A program made the position numbers and the translations under genes. 52,698 bases of DNA from positions 1-52,698 of the IMG/VR virus record IMGVR_UViG_3300021083_000495, one strand, 5' to 3'. Below, one piece after another: positions 34,826-44,600 of this stretch. Source of the stretch: a virus. Within the stretch, counting starts at the first letter, position 1. The number at the start of each line of letters is the position of its first letter. The notes under the pieces were generated by a model. The model saw nothing but the letters and a program-made list of their open reading frames with translations. It did not search any database and was not told the DNA's origin.

Positions 34826-36715
34826 GTGAAATCTAAACTTATTAGCCGAAGAATAAAAGCGACAGTAGCAGTTAGCAAGCAAACAATGGAAGATGCTATT
34901 CAACAAGCTAGTATTCTAAAGCAAGAATGGATGAGTAAGAATCAAAATGACCCCCGAGTGGATGAACTTCAGCGAATAGTCGAGCATTTGACAAGTGTCC
35001 TGAAGAAGGACCCACAAAGCATGAAATCAGAAGGGGCATCCACTATTGAAAACTATATGGATGATGCAGTAATGCCACAAGAGGCAAACACAATCAAGAG
35101 AGAGGTTGATATGATTTTAAATTGGCGAAAACAAGGTTCTACTAAGAAAGCAAACGCTGGTGCATTTGTTACAGACCGCGATGAAAAGGGCGAACCAAAA
35201 ACACCCGAAAAAATGGAAGTACCCCGTTTAGCGGCGAAGAAGAAGAAAGAAGCTATCCCAGAACCTCCAATTGCTGACCCTATGGCCAATCCCGCTACTG
35301 ATGTTTCTGACCCAGCCGCTGAACCCGTGGCAATGGACCCAGTATCTGCTCCACCCACTACCCCGCAAGATGCAGGCGGCGAAGTGAATCCAATTGATTA
35401 TATTCCAACGGATGCTTTGATTAAAATTATTGGCGATATGCCAAAGGAAGAAGATTTTGCTCAAAGTAAACCTAAGCAAGATGCTTTAATCAAGTTGACG
35501 GAAATTCTTAAATCGCGTCCTATTTTACCTCCGGAACAACCCGAAGGACAGGGACAAGCACCAGTAGCTCCAGCCCCAGCCTTAGCAAATACACCAATTG
35601 CAGCCTCAAATAAGAGAGCTGATCTCGGTGACCATGCAATGGGTGGTAATGGAAATATAGGTGATGTTGGTCATGGAAGCGGATCACACTCCACGAATAA
35701 AATGGATTCTGACTCTAGTACCAATAATGGTAATCCAATCCCAGGTCAAGCGCCGATTGAGTTAGGCGGTTTGAATTTAGCAGCATCTGAAAAAGTTGCC
35801 GATGAAAGATATCAATTACACAATTTAAAAGTTGATGAATCTGGCGTAGAACCCAGCCATGCACCTGGTAGTTTACCAGACATGGATGAACAAGAACAAC
35901 ATATGCACCCAGAAAACCCTGAGGATGATCGTTTTTTTGATCACGGACTTCAAGAAGAAGGCATAGCCCCCACAGGTATGTTGCCTGGGGATCTCGGAGA
36001 AAACGATCCGGTGATGGAAGCTGGAGCATTTACAGATAAAGAAAGTGTATCTCCTGAAGGTTGGGGCGGTACGGTTGAACATATGAAGGATCATAAAGAT
36101 ATTGATAATCCTTTTGCCTTGGCTTATTACATGAAAAATAAAGGGGACTCTCCTCATTACAAAGAATCTGATGATGAAACAGATACCGTTCCACGGCGTA
36201 TGGCAGCATTGGCGCATTGGAAAAAGCGTCAAGCTAGTATGTATCGAGAACTAGCAGCAAAATATGCTTCCGGTGCTGCTGGCGGTGCATGGTCTTTTGA
36301 TATCGGGGAAAAAGGTAAAGTCGTTGAAGATGGTGGGCGTACACCAGAAGTTGGGGAAGCTCACAGTATGCTAGATGAAGCTCCAGCTAAACTAGAGCGT
36401 CCAGCTACAACAGCTCCTATCAAATTAGCTGCTGATATGACTGTAAGTAAGGCTGTAAAGCAGTCAGAAACTATAGGTAATGAACTTAAAAAGAAATACT
36501 TAGAAGCAAAATCTCTTACCTTGGTAAATGATTCTCGTCCAGTGCGAGAGGCAGTAGAATCAATTTTCCGCGCGGCGGCTATGTTTGAAAATGCTACTAA
36601 AACACTCAGCAAACAACAGCAAGCTGAAGAGAGTGAAGCAGAAGCAGCGATGATCAAAGAGAAAAATAAAAAATCATCTATGTTGGGCGGTTTGGAGTTA
36701 GCCGCCGCTGTGTAA
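34826..36715 (+). CDS. acidic multi-linker structural/scaffold-like protein
   Basis: This 629-residue protein starts at GTG 34826, with TAGGGGAAAA upstream. The N-terminus is helical and coiled-coil-like. Residues about 140-200 are Ala/Pro-rich and linker-like. Ala-Ser or Ala-Ala motifs recur at segment joins ('PRLAAKKKK', 'PIAASNKR', 'NLAASEK', 'IKLAAD', 'GLELAAAV' at the very end). The same linker style occurs in the giant protein and in the scaffold, which suggests shared processing. The C-terminal 120 residues are helical again. It could be an internal head or tape-measure-like component. No catalytic motif was seen. Confidence 0.55.
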   Translation: MKSKLISRRIKATVAVSKQTMEDAIQQASILKQEWMSKNQNDPRVDELQRIVEHLTSVLKKDPQSMKSEGASTIENYMDDAVMPQEANTIKREVDMILNWRKQGSTKKANAGAFVTDRDEKGEPKTPEKMEVPRLAAKKKKEAIPEPPIADPMANPATDVSDPAAEPVAMDPVSAPPTTPQDAGGEVNPIDYIPTDALIKIIGDMPKEEDFAQSKPKQDALIKLTEILKSRPILPPEQPEGQGQAPVAPAPALANTPIAASNKRADLGDHAMGGNGNIGDVGHGSGSHSTNKMDSDSSTNNGNPIPGQAPIELGGLNLAASEKVADERYQLHNLKVDESGVEPSHAPGSLPDMDEQEQHMHPENPEDDRFFDHGLQEEGIAPTGMLPGDLGENDPVMEAGAFTDKESVSPEGWGGTVEHMKDHKDIDNPFALAYYMKNKGDSPHYKESDDETDTVPRRMAALAHWKKRQASMYRELAAKYASGAAGGAWSFDIGEKGKVVEDGGRTPEVGEAHSMLDEAPAKLERPATTAPIKLAADMTVSKAVKQSETIGNELKKKYLEAKSLTLVNDSRPVREAVESIFRAAAMFENATKTLSKQQQAEESEAEAAMIKEKNKKSSMLGGLELAAAV

Positions 36716-36733
36716 CCACAGTAGTATAAGAGT

Positions 36734-36824
36734 TCGGGGAACAAATACTGGGCATCGTGCAGCGCAGCCTTAGGGCCGTTATGTAGTTACGAAACGATGA
36801 TGGAACGAAGGTAGTGTTCCCCGA
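36734..36824 (+). ncRNA. candidate structured RNA in the gap before the tail tube gene
   Basis: A perfect 10-base inverted repeat (TCGGGGAACA at 36734-36743 with TGTTCCCCGA at 36815-36824) encloses a second perfect 6-base pair set (CATCGT at 36753-36758 with ACGATG at 36794-36799). No protein-coding frame explains this sequence, and no U-run follows, so it is not a simple terminator. Family unknown; the call is by structure only. Confidence 0.35.
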
Positions 36825-36963
36825 TTTATATAGTAAGAACATATTGATCATGTAAGACAATCATTATTAGGTAAACATCTTTCAAGGTCTCATATAGAAG
36901 CTGGGTAACTAGGAAAGCTAAAGGTTTGGGTGTAAAGGAGCTGCTATTCAAAATGGTAGACTT

Positions 36964-36985
36964 TTTACGGAACCAGAACCGTAAA
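36964..36985 (+). promoter_or_regulatory. hairpin overlapping the tail-tube ribosome site
   Basis: TTTACGG (36964-36970) pairs with CCGTAAA (36979-36985) around an 8-base loop. The 3' arm runs directly into AAAGGAGA, the ribosome site of the tube gene. It may modulate or protect the translation start. T4 and other phages use hairpins near highly expressed structural genes; that parallel is inference. Confidence 0.45.
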
Positions 36986-36999
36986 GGAGAAATAAAATT

Positions 37000-37668
37000 A
37001 TGGCTGAAGGTGGCTATGTATATCGTCAAGGAACTACACCTAATACTGAATCAGTAATTAGTAGTCGCTTCAAAATATTTACTGACATGGTAAATGTTGG
37101 AGCATTTATTAAATTAGGTGTTACCAGTACGTTTAGTTGGTCAGAATCTAAAACAATTGATGCTGTTCGTGGTTTGGGGTATGGAGACCAAGTAGCAGAG
37201 TTAGTGCCTGGTGTTACTCAACCCCTGCAAATCACTATGACCCGTACTTGTTTGTATTTGTTGAACTTACAGCAAGCATTAGGGTATAAATCAGGAGTAA
37301 GTGGTGCTGTACGATCCCTTAAACATCATCGCTGGCCATTTGATATCAAAACAGAAATTATTTTCTCGCAACTAGCTTCTGAAGATCCCAACCGTGGTCA
37401 GGCAATTCCAGACACATTGAATGGAAATGAAGGTGGTTTGAATAACCTTGGTAACCCTGGTTTATATGCAGTAGCAACATTATATGAAGGGTGTTGGATG
37501 GAAAGCTACAATACATCATTTACGATTGATACGGCAGCTGTAGCAGAAGATTGCACAATTATGGCTACAGATATACTGGATTGCCGTGGATCGGTTTACG
37601 GAGATTTCCTTGATGGTGGTTTGAACACTGGAGACTCTACAGGTCGCAGTTTGTTATATACAAACTAA
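37000..37668 (+). CDS. tail tube protein
   Basis: This 222-residue protein is the likely inner tube subunit of the contractile tail. It carries a pattern I recognise from tube proteins of large myoviruses: 'AVRGLGYGDQVAELVPG', 'TRTCLYLLNLQQALGYKSG', 'VRSLKHHRWPFDIKTEI'. Its length is in the usual range and it sits downstream of the sheath gene, with one hypothetical and one 629-residue gene between them. AAAGGAGA precedes the ATG with a hairpin just upstream. A terminator follows at 37705-37736, so this gene closes the block. Confidence 0.8.
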   Translation: MAEGGYVYRQGTTPNTESVISSRFKIFTDMVNVGAFIKLGVTSTFSWSESKTIDAVRGLGYGDQVAELVPGVTQPLQITMTRTCLYLLNLQQALGYKSGVSGAVRSLKHHRWPFDIKTEIIFSQLASEDPNRGQAIPDTLNGNEGGLNNLGNPGLYAVATLYEGCWMESYNTSFTIDTAAVAEDCTIMATDILDCRGSVYGDFLDGGLNTGDSTGRSLLYTN

Positions 37669-37704
37669 TCCCATCTGGATGAAGTTTTACCATAAGTCAG
37701 TATT

Positions 37705-37736
37705 AAAGAGTAGGCACAAACAGCCTGCTCTTTTTT
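37705..37736 (+). terminator. Rho-independent terminator after the tail tube gene
   Basis: AAAGAGTAGGC pairs with GCCTGCTCTTT (one T-G wobble) around a 7-base loop, followed by a T run. The T run ends exactly at the ATG of the next gene (37737). Confidence 0.85.
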
Positions 37737-39161
37737 ATGCCTAAAAATTTAACTCAAGAAGAATACATTCAAAAAGCAATAACCACTCACAATCACACTT
37801 ATGATTATTCCGCTTTAAAATACAAAAATGCTGTAACTGAAGTAGAAATTATTTGTCCTACCCATGGTTCTTTTTGGCAACTTCCGTATAATCATTTGAA
37901 AGGAAGTGCTTGCTCTAAGTGTGGGAATTTAAAAAAAGCCGCCCCCCATCAGACCACAGTAGAATTTATTGCCGCCTGCAATAAAATCCACAATAATTAT
38001 TACACTTATCTCCCCCATTTTCAGCACATTGGTTATAATGTAAAAATAGAAATTACCTGCCCTGTACATGGAGTTTTCAAACAACGAGCCAATAATCACT
38101 TAGCTGGAAGAGGCTGTCCAAAATGCGGTAGAAATAAAGCTCGAACTATTTTACTAAAAGACTACCCTATTATCCCAACACTTCAACTCACATCCGCTAT
38201 CGCCAAAAAGAAAAATAATGTGTGTTCTCTAGTACCGCAAGAACACACATTCGGCTGTCTTATTCCAGGTAAAAATGAATTTTCTCCTGTTCTAAAAGTT
38301 GAAGAAGTTATCAAAACCTTGGGAGTAGTTTTTGAATCAAATAATCGTCAAGTTATCAAACCTTTGGAGTTAGACATATGGATTCCCGACTACAAACTAG
38401 CTATAGAGTTCAACGGTAAATATTATCATTCACTAGATGGCACAGAACCTCCTCAATTCAAATTTAAGCATAGGGACAAATTTGAGCGTTGCCAAGAAGC
38501 TGGAATTTCGCTACTTCAAATTGATGAACATGAGTGGAACGACCCTGTTATTCAAGAAATCTGGAAATCCGTTATAGCATCGAAACTGGGTAAGCACCGG
38601 CGAGTCTTTGCCCGTTGTACCAAATTTTATCAAATATCTAGGGATGAAGCGGAACAATTTTTAGCGGAAAATCACCTTCAAGGAACGACCCCATCTGCTA
38701 ATCAAGATTGGTGTTATGGACTAAAACTGAATAATGAGTTAGTAGGGGTAATTACTTTTGCTAAACATGAGAAGAAATTTATTAACCTAACTCGTATGGC
38801 ATTTCCTCGTGGGGTTACAGTAGTAGGAGGGGCTCAAAAACTTTTCAAAAACGCATTAAAATATTTACCTACCATACCCATTGTCACTTTTTCAAACAAT
38901 CGCTACAGTGGTGGAGATGTGTATAAACATTTGGAGTTTGTATCTGATAAATTGCTACCCCCCAGCTACCAATGGTATTTTCAAGGAAGAGTATGGAATA
39001 AAAGACAGTTACGCAGGAAGTATTTACCTCAGATTTTGCAGAATGAACTTGGTTTCAATCCACTGGAAACAGAGCATCAAAACATGTATAGAAATGGAGC
39101 TAGGTGTATGTATGACGCGGGATATGAGCGTTGGATTTATCCTCGATCAATCACTGTTTAA
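37737..39161 (+). CDS. Hef-like homing endonuclease with two N-terminal zinc repeats
   Basis: This 474-residue protein starts with two DUF723-like modules: 'YDYSALKYKNA ... IICPTHGSFWQ ... C-x2-C' and 'NYYTYLPHF ... ITCPVHGVFKQ ... C-x2-C'. A PD-(D/E)XK/Vsr-like nuclease domain follows: 'ELDIWIPDYKLAIEFNGKYYH' (in part, about residues 210-230) and 'KFERCQEAGISLLQIDEHEW'. The C-terminal 200 residues ('RDEAEQFLAENHLQG', 'GLKLNNELVGVITFAKH', 'YERWIYP') resemble the acyltransferase-like domain that accompanies such endonucleases. Its ATG immediately follows the T run of the upstream terminator and there is no usual ribosome site, so expression should be low. Confidence 0.8.
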   Translation: MPKNLTQEEYIQKAITTHNHTYDYSALKYKNAVTEVEIICPTHGSFWQLPYNHLKGSACSKCGNLKKAAPHQTTVEFIAACNKIHNNYYTYLPHFQHIGYNVKIEITCPVHGVFKQRANNHLAGRGCPKCGRNKARTILLKDYPIIPTLQLTSAIAKKKNNVCSLVPQEHTFGCLIPGKNEFSPVLKVEEVIKTLGVVFESNNRQVIKPLELDIWIPDYKLAIEFNGKYYHSLDGTEPPQFKFKHRDKFERCQEAGISLLQIDEHEWNDPVIQEIWKSVIASKLGKHRRVFARCTKFYQISRDEAEQFLAENHLQGTTPSANQDWCYGLKLNNELVGVITFAKHEKKFINLTRMAFPRGVTVVGGAQKLFKNALKYLPTIPIVTFSNNRYSGGDVYKHLEFVSDKLLPPSYQWYFQGRVWNKRQLRRKYLPQILQNELGFNPLETEHQNMYRNGARCMYDAGYERWIYPRSITV

Positions 39162-39183
39162 AAAAGATACCACAATGTTGCGT

Positions 39184-40029
39184 TTAGCGCGTCGAGGCTT
39201 GCAACGTCACACTTCTGAGCGCTGACGTGATGAAGCTTTGTCTAAAATTGATACCACAAGTTAAGCCCGATTCGGCTGTTTCCCAGCGCCAATTTTTTTG
39301 GCTCCATTTAACATTTTTTTCGTAAAATTTACTATGGAAGTTCCACAGTTTAACGATAAGCAAAGATTCACCATCGGAAGGAAAAATATTCTTAACGACA
39401 CCGATACCTTTATTTTTGATATGCAAGCGATCCCCAACAGCTATTTGACGAGCTGCGGGGCGTGTCTCATACCAACTTTTGCGAATGTCGATAAGATGAG
39501 CGATCCCCTGTTGACTCCAGCCATAATCTTTCATCCATAAAGGGATTTTCTCGCCTTTGGGTGAGGCTTCTTCTTTCACTTGAAGGTAAATATCCACGTT
39601 GAAGGCGATGAGTGTTTCGAGTCTTTGCGCCACATCCTGCATGGAATAGGGAACCATGCTAGGGGGGATAATGAAGAATTTTGGGTAGGCGTATTGCGCA
39701 CGCCAGCCTAAGGAGTGTCTGAGCAATTTCCCCCAAAGCGATACTTCCCCGTGGATTCCTGAACTGGCATAATTGATGCTGATCAAGTGCTCAAGATTAA
39801 TTCCCGCATACATCCCACAGGTACAATCTTCATCTGGGCATTGATGGAGCGGAGCAAGGTTCACAGCTTCACAACAGGCTTCAAATGCAACTCCAGGTGT
39901 CCACGCGGCGTTATTAAGAGACTTTACACCATCGGCATCCCATTGCCAAGCCCGATATGCCGTAAAGGGCATAATGTAATCAGGCACCTGCTCAACTTTG
40001 GGATGCACCAGTTTGAGTCTGCGTTTCAT
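39184..40029 (-). CDS. conserved hypothetical protein with CTCGMYA motif
   Basis: The 281-residue protein has an N-terminal domain of a widespread phage/actinobacterial type: 'YRAWQWDADGVKSLN', 'W-x-PG-x-AFEACCE', 'HQCPDEDCTCGMYAGINLEHL' (in part) and 'GEVSLWGKLLRHSLGWRAQYAYP'. The C-C-x-C-G-x-Y-A motif could bind metal. The C-terminal half (about 150-280) is different and basic. Function unknown. It is transcribed against the virion genes, directly downstream of the 45-residue gene whose stop abuts its start, and ends 23 bases from the convergent endonuclease gene. Confidence 0.65.
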   Translation of the reverse strand: MKRRLKLVHPKVEQVPDYIMPFTAYRAWQWDADGVKSLNNAAWTPGVAFEACCEAVNLAPLHQCPDEDCTCGMYAGINLEHLISINYASSGIHGEVSLWGKLLRHSLGWRAQYAYPKFFIIPPSMVPYSMQDVAQRLETLIAFNVDIYLQVKEEASPKGEKIPLWMKDYGWSQQGIAHLIDIRKSWYETRPAARQIAVGDRLHIKNKGIGVVKNIFPSDGESLLIVKLWNFHSKFYEKNVKWSQKNWRWETAESGLTCGINFRQSFITSALRSVTLQASTR

Positions 40030-40167
40030 TTAGGCAGGAACCTCAATTGGTTCCGGTTCAGGCACATACAAAGGGTTTGGCTGTTCAATTTCACGCCCGG
40101 GCATAGCACAGGGCAATTCCAACGGCTCGACAAACAAGGTTTCCTGCGGTACTCCGATATAGCACAT
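40030..40167 (-). CDS. small hypothetical protein (45 aa)
   Basis: I chose the ATG at 40167 because GGGAGGAA lies 6 bases upstream; the longer upstream frame has no ribosome site. The product is Pro/Glu-rich with 'PLELPCAMPG' and a 'PLYVPEPEPIEVPA' tail. It forms an operon with the gene at 39184-40029, with no bases between its stop and that gene's start. Function unknown. Confidence 0.5.
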   Translation of the reverse strand: MCYIGVPQETLFVEPLELPCAMPGREIEQPNPLYVPEPEPIEVPA

Positions 40168-40185
40168 AAATTGTTCCTCCCTACT

Positions 40186-40214
40186 ATAATACACTAAAAA
40201 CACCAAAACACCAA
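40186..40214 (-). promoter_or_regulatory. candidate promoter of the 45-aa/281-aa operon
   Basis: On the minus strand: TTGGTG, a 17-base spacer, TATTAT. The -10 is good (5 of 6), the -35 weak (3 of 6). It lies about 20 bases upstream of the ATG at 40167. Confidence 0.4.
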
Positions 40215-40356
40215 TTTGGAATTTATGGGTGCTACCTCCTCCCGGTTCGGTAACACCCATATTTCCCCGTACTTTCAACTGGAGCACTCCCCAATGAAAA
40301 ACCTTTACAGTTTCCCATTGACTACTACATCATGAAGTGCTTCAGTCGAAAACCTT

Positions 40357-41481
40357 TTAGAACGCCATATCAATCAGGCGTCCCGCAGCCTCATCCATCT
40401 TCAACCGAGTATCAGCAAACGGCTGATCCTGAGAGAGACGAGTCAAACCCTGTGCCATACCCCAAATGGAGTTCGGCTTGCCGTCAGTGCTTTCGTTAGC
40501 AATCGCCAGCGTCTGGGCGGCTTCTAACTGCTTGCGGGATACCGGCGCACCAGCCTTCTTCAAATTAGCAAAGATGGTGTCGATTACCTGCTCTTGATCC
40601 GCAGCAATGATGGTAGATTTGGCGGTGCGAATCTTGGCTTCGATATCGCTCACCGATTCATTGGCATAGCGGTTGAGTTCGATATGCAGCCGGTCAAGCA
40701 TAACATTCATGCGGTCCTTCACCTTGCCAACATGTCGCAAGGCGATTTCGCTAACATCCTTTGCCCCCCACACGATATGATTCGAACATATGAACCTGTA
40801 TAGGAAAGTGGTGATGCGCAGTTTTGAGGCACCCACTTCAGAATTTTCAACGAAGAATCCGCGTCCCAAACCTTCGGGATTTCCCGGTTCGTTGATGCGA
40901 TTGTTGTTGTTCACGAGAAATACGAACATATCGTGATCGGAGACATAGATGGTTTTTTCCCGCGTCCGACCTGTAGCAGCCGCACTCATGCCGCTATGCT
41001 CGAAAGCAACCGGGGTGTTCCATCCGTACTGCGGATAATCCAGCATCCGACGTAGAAGGTCATGGTTCCAAATGCGGGTGTATTTTTCCGAAGTCAACGC
41101 CCGTCCCACCAAGCCCCCATTAGCGTGAACCAAAAGATTCACGCGCTCATCGGGGTCGATATAGCGGGTTTTCAGACCATGGTTAATATTTTGGACGGCG
41201 AGAGTAGCGGGTAGTTTACGAAGATAGGAAGCCGGAGCTTCGACACGGGCGGCGAGTTGACCGAAAGCCCAATTGGTCAAAGTAGCGGGTTCGTTGCCCT
41301 TACCTACGAGTTGAACTTCACTATTGTATGCTTCTACGCGCAGAGTGGCGGGATCGACATTAGCTTTTTCCCGGCTGGAATTGGCGTAGGCTAGAGATTG
41401 TTCGTAGGCAGTTTGAATATCGTTGAATTTTTCGTCGTCTGGGCGGGTGCTCCACTGCTGACTAGCTTTGAAAAGTTCCAT
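40357..41481 (-). CDS. DUF932 family protein
   Basis: This 374-residue protein fits the DUF932 phage/plasmid-like family (TIGR03299 type): 'LTNWAFGQLAARVEAPASYLRKLP', in part, 'VNLLVHANGG-x-x-GRALTSEKYTRIWNHDLL', 'YVSDHDMFVFLVN', 'GRGFFVENSEVGASKLRITTFLYRFICSNHIVWG' (in part). The family is common in plasmids and large phages and its biochemistry is not established. The gene is GC-richer than its neighbours and runs against the virion genes, with its own promoter at 41554-41583, so it is a good moron candidate. The ribosome site is GAGGA, 5 bases upstream. Confidence 0.8.
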   Translation of the reverse strand: MELFKASQQWSTRPDDEKFNDIQTAYEQSLAYANSSREKANVDPATLRVEAYNSEVQLVGKGNEPATLTNWAFGQLAARVEAPASYLRKLPATLAVQNINHGLKTRYIDPDERVNLLVHANGGLVGRALTSEKYTRIWNHDLLRRMLDYPQYGWNTPVAFEHSGMSAAATGRTREKTIYVSDHDMFVFLVNNNNRINEPGNPEGLGRGFFVENSEVGASKLRITTFLYRFICSNHIVWGAKDVSEIALRHVGKVKDRMNVMLDRLHIELNRYANESVSDIEAKIRTAKSTIIAADQEQVIDTIFANLKKAGAPVSRKQLEAAQTLAIANESTDGKPNSIWGMAQGLTRLSQDQPFADTRLKMDEAAGRLIDMAF

Positions 41482-41553
41482 ATTGTCCTCATTTTTAACG
41501 TCCCCAACCGTGCTGGACTAAAGCGACTGTGGAGACGATTTGCTTACATACCC

Positions 41554-41583
41554 AGTATACACCGGAAACGCCGAAAATGTCTA
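41554..41583 (-). promoter_or_regulatory. sigma-70-type promoter of the DUF932 gene
   Basis: On the minus strand: TAGACA (-35, 5 of 6), an 18-base spacer, and TATACT (-10, 5 of 6). It predicts a leader of about 65 bases before the ATG at 41481. Confidence 0.65.
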
Positions 41584-41628
41584 TTTTTTTAATCGTTGTG
41601 TTTTCATGCTTTTGGCTTCTTTATTAGG

Positions 41629-44600
41629 ATGAAATCCCCATTGTTCAAAAAACAAGCTCTGGATGCTCTGCTGGAAGTTATCAATGACCCAGAGTACGCC
41701 ACGCATCAACATCATAGCGACCCGGATTTTACCACTCAGACGGGCAAAGATTACGCCGGACGCGGTTCCACAGAAGTAGAAAATGGAGTGAGTGTAACGA
41801 TTCCACCAGAGGCAATCACCGCAGCAATTGAACCCGACCAAATCGATACCGATCCCGATGTAGAATTTCATCGCCAATATGATTTCATGCAAATGTTGAA
41901 AAAAACCTTTCGAGGCTGGACGGGTGGAAATCCTTTTTATCATTTTCAAATGCCAATGAATTCTGTTCGTTTATATTCTGATGGTTGGAAAATTCAGCGA
42001 TTCGATAAAGATACTGGGGTTGAAGGCAAGACCTTAGAAGAATTGAAAGCATATTTGTCAAAAGCAGATTGGGTTCGAAATCTTAAACCCGCGGCTCCTC
42101 CTTATCTAGAAAGAACTATTGAGGGGCAAATACCCAATAAAAAATTGACAGCTGCTACCGTGAGTTTTATAGGACCCCACAGCGATATTGCTCCTACGAA
42201 GACACACAACAAAAATTACATCTGGGTATACCACCCTAGCTACGGGTTTTATTTCGCTGAGGGTATGACAGCTGATCACATAAAATTGTTTAAAGGGGTT
42301 CACGCGTCCACAAGTTTTCCAGGGGCTAAAATTCCCAATAATTTATACGATGATTGTAATCGAGGGTATGCTTGGGTAAAGAAATCCACGAAATACATAT
42401 CTTTAGACACTTCTACCGCTATTGAACCAGAATGGGATTTTATCCCGCAAGCTGTAGTGAAGGGATTTAAGAAATATTTTCCTGGTTATACTTTTGATGA
42501 GGATTTTTCAAAGCTAACTTCAAAGAAAGCGGCAACCACCGTTCGTTTTATCGGTCCGCATTCTGATGTACCTATCGCTGAAAGCAGGGCTAGATATTAC
42601 TGCTGGTTATACCACCCAGATTACGGATTTTACTATGGAGAGGGTACTGAAAGTGATCATTGGAGATTTATAAAGGGGGAATATGAGGGGGCGATGATCC
42701 CCAGAATATCATATGATAAGTCAATTCGTGGGTACGCTGAAGTCAATAGAATTAAAAAAACCGTAAAGTTGGAGATTAGTATTGCTTCGTCTCAGTGGGA
42801 AAATACAGTCCCACCTATCGCCGTTAAAGTATTTAAAAAAAATCTTCCTGGGTTTGAAGTTAGCGTAAAAAAATCCTTACTAGGTAGCATGGATTCTCCA
42901 ATAAATGAAGAAGTGCAGGAACATACCTTTTTTAAGGAAAGCGATCCTTTAAAGCCCCAAGGGTATAATTTTTTTAAGGAAAGTGACCCTGAGTTTGAAA
43001 TGACGGCCGCTGGAGTTCACCGAACAGAAGAAGACCTTAACCAGGTATTAGAAAAATTTGGGTACACTTATAGTGGTAAATATGAAAATGGTTTGCACCG
43101 CTGGAGCCGAGGAAAAAATGAATATATTATATTTAGCCCACCAAAAAATTCTATTACTCATTTTTTAAACTCTGAGGCTGACTTAGTGTGTAGCGCCAAT
43201 GATTTGGAAGATAAGATAGCTCTTTATCATAATTTTGAACGACCTACTCCTCAATCAATTCCTATAACAGCGTCTAAATCCTGTGTTGCGTGTGAATGTG
43301 GTGGTTGTATTGAGCATGAAGATATACCGCAGTGTAATGGTTGTGATCGAGCCAAAAAAGATTGTATATGTGAGGACTGTACCTGCCCAGAAAACCCACG
43401 AGCTGTTACAGCTGATGGAAGTATAGCTTCCAAATCCGCGGCCAAAAGTAAGCAAGAAAGATACATGTTAGATACTTTCTATCCGGGGCGTAGAGTTAAA
43501 TACTGCGGAAGTGCGAAATGTTATGATGAGTTGATAAGGGGCTTGCCGCTTATAGGTATAGTGGTGGAAAATGGCTACTTTGATAGAAAGCTCAGGGAAT
43601 GGCGTGTCCCAGTGACATGGAACGGATACGAAGAGTCCCAGCGTAAGCTTCGTCGCATCGCCCCATTTATGAGTAATTTAATACCTTTGAACGACCAAGG
43701 AGAATTATTCTCGGATGATAAAACAGCCGCTATGGGTAAAGCTGAGAAACATTTTTTAAGTTTTAAACCTGGGGATAGGGTTGTATTTTATAAACCCTAT
43801 ATGGGTAAGCATGAGGGAACAGTAGTAGATAACGGCGACCATTGGTATTATAATTCAAAATTTAAAAATGGAGTTGTTCCAGTTCTTTGGGATTATCAAA
43901 CTGATAAAGGGATTGTAGCTGTACCAACTTCTGATAAGTTAATTCATTTGAATGACCAAGGAGAATTATTTGCTTCAGAAAAAACATCAGCGATAGGCAA
44001 GGATGAAAAATATATCAGAGATAACTTCAAAGTAGGGGGTAGAGTTCGATATCACAAATCAAAATCAGAGGGTACAATTGAATCCATAGGACCATACAAC
44101 CCAAGAAACAGATCAGCTGTAATTGGAATTAGATGGGATGGTGGTAATAGGATATCCTATGTCCGGGCCGCGGATTTGATTCCTCTGAATGCCCAAGGAG
44201 AATTATTTTCCCAAGAGAAAACGGCGTCCAGTCCACTAGAAGCCGAAGCCTTTATTGAATGGGGCGGGGTATACGATCATCGACATTTGGAGTTGGACGA
44301 GTATAAAGGTACTTGGGAATGGACAGATTATGACGCTTCTGATGCTTTAAATGTCGGTAGGCAGGTAGGTGAATGCAAATCTTTAGAAGAAGCCAAAGAA
44401 AAGCTGGAACGAGTGGTTTTCAATATTGGAGAACCTCGTACATACATCCATTATAGCGATGATGAGCATATCAAGAAACAGGATTATTTGGCACCAGAAG
44501 AAAAAGGATTTCTCCGTGATACGGGAGTAGGTACTGATATTAAGCCCGATTTCTCTAAAGATTATTCTCCTTATTCTCCTTATACTCGGGATAAAGATTT

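Noticed and set aside
38881-39225. Open frame of 114 codons on the plus strand overlapping the Hef-like endonuclease
   Set aside because: It is an out-of-frame shadow of the endonuclease gene; the endonuclease frame has clear domain motifs.
39205-39235. ACGTCA/TGACGT inverted repeat at the end of the 281-residue gene
   Set aside because: It lies inside coding sequence, has no T run, and such 6-base pairs are expected by chance.
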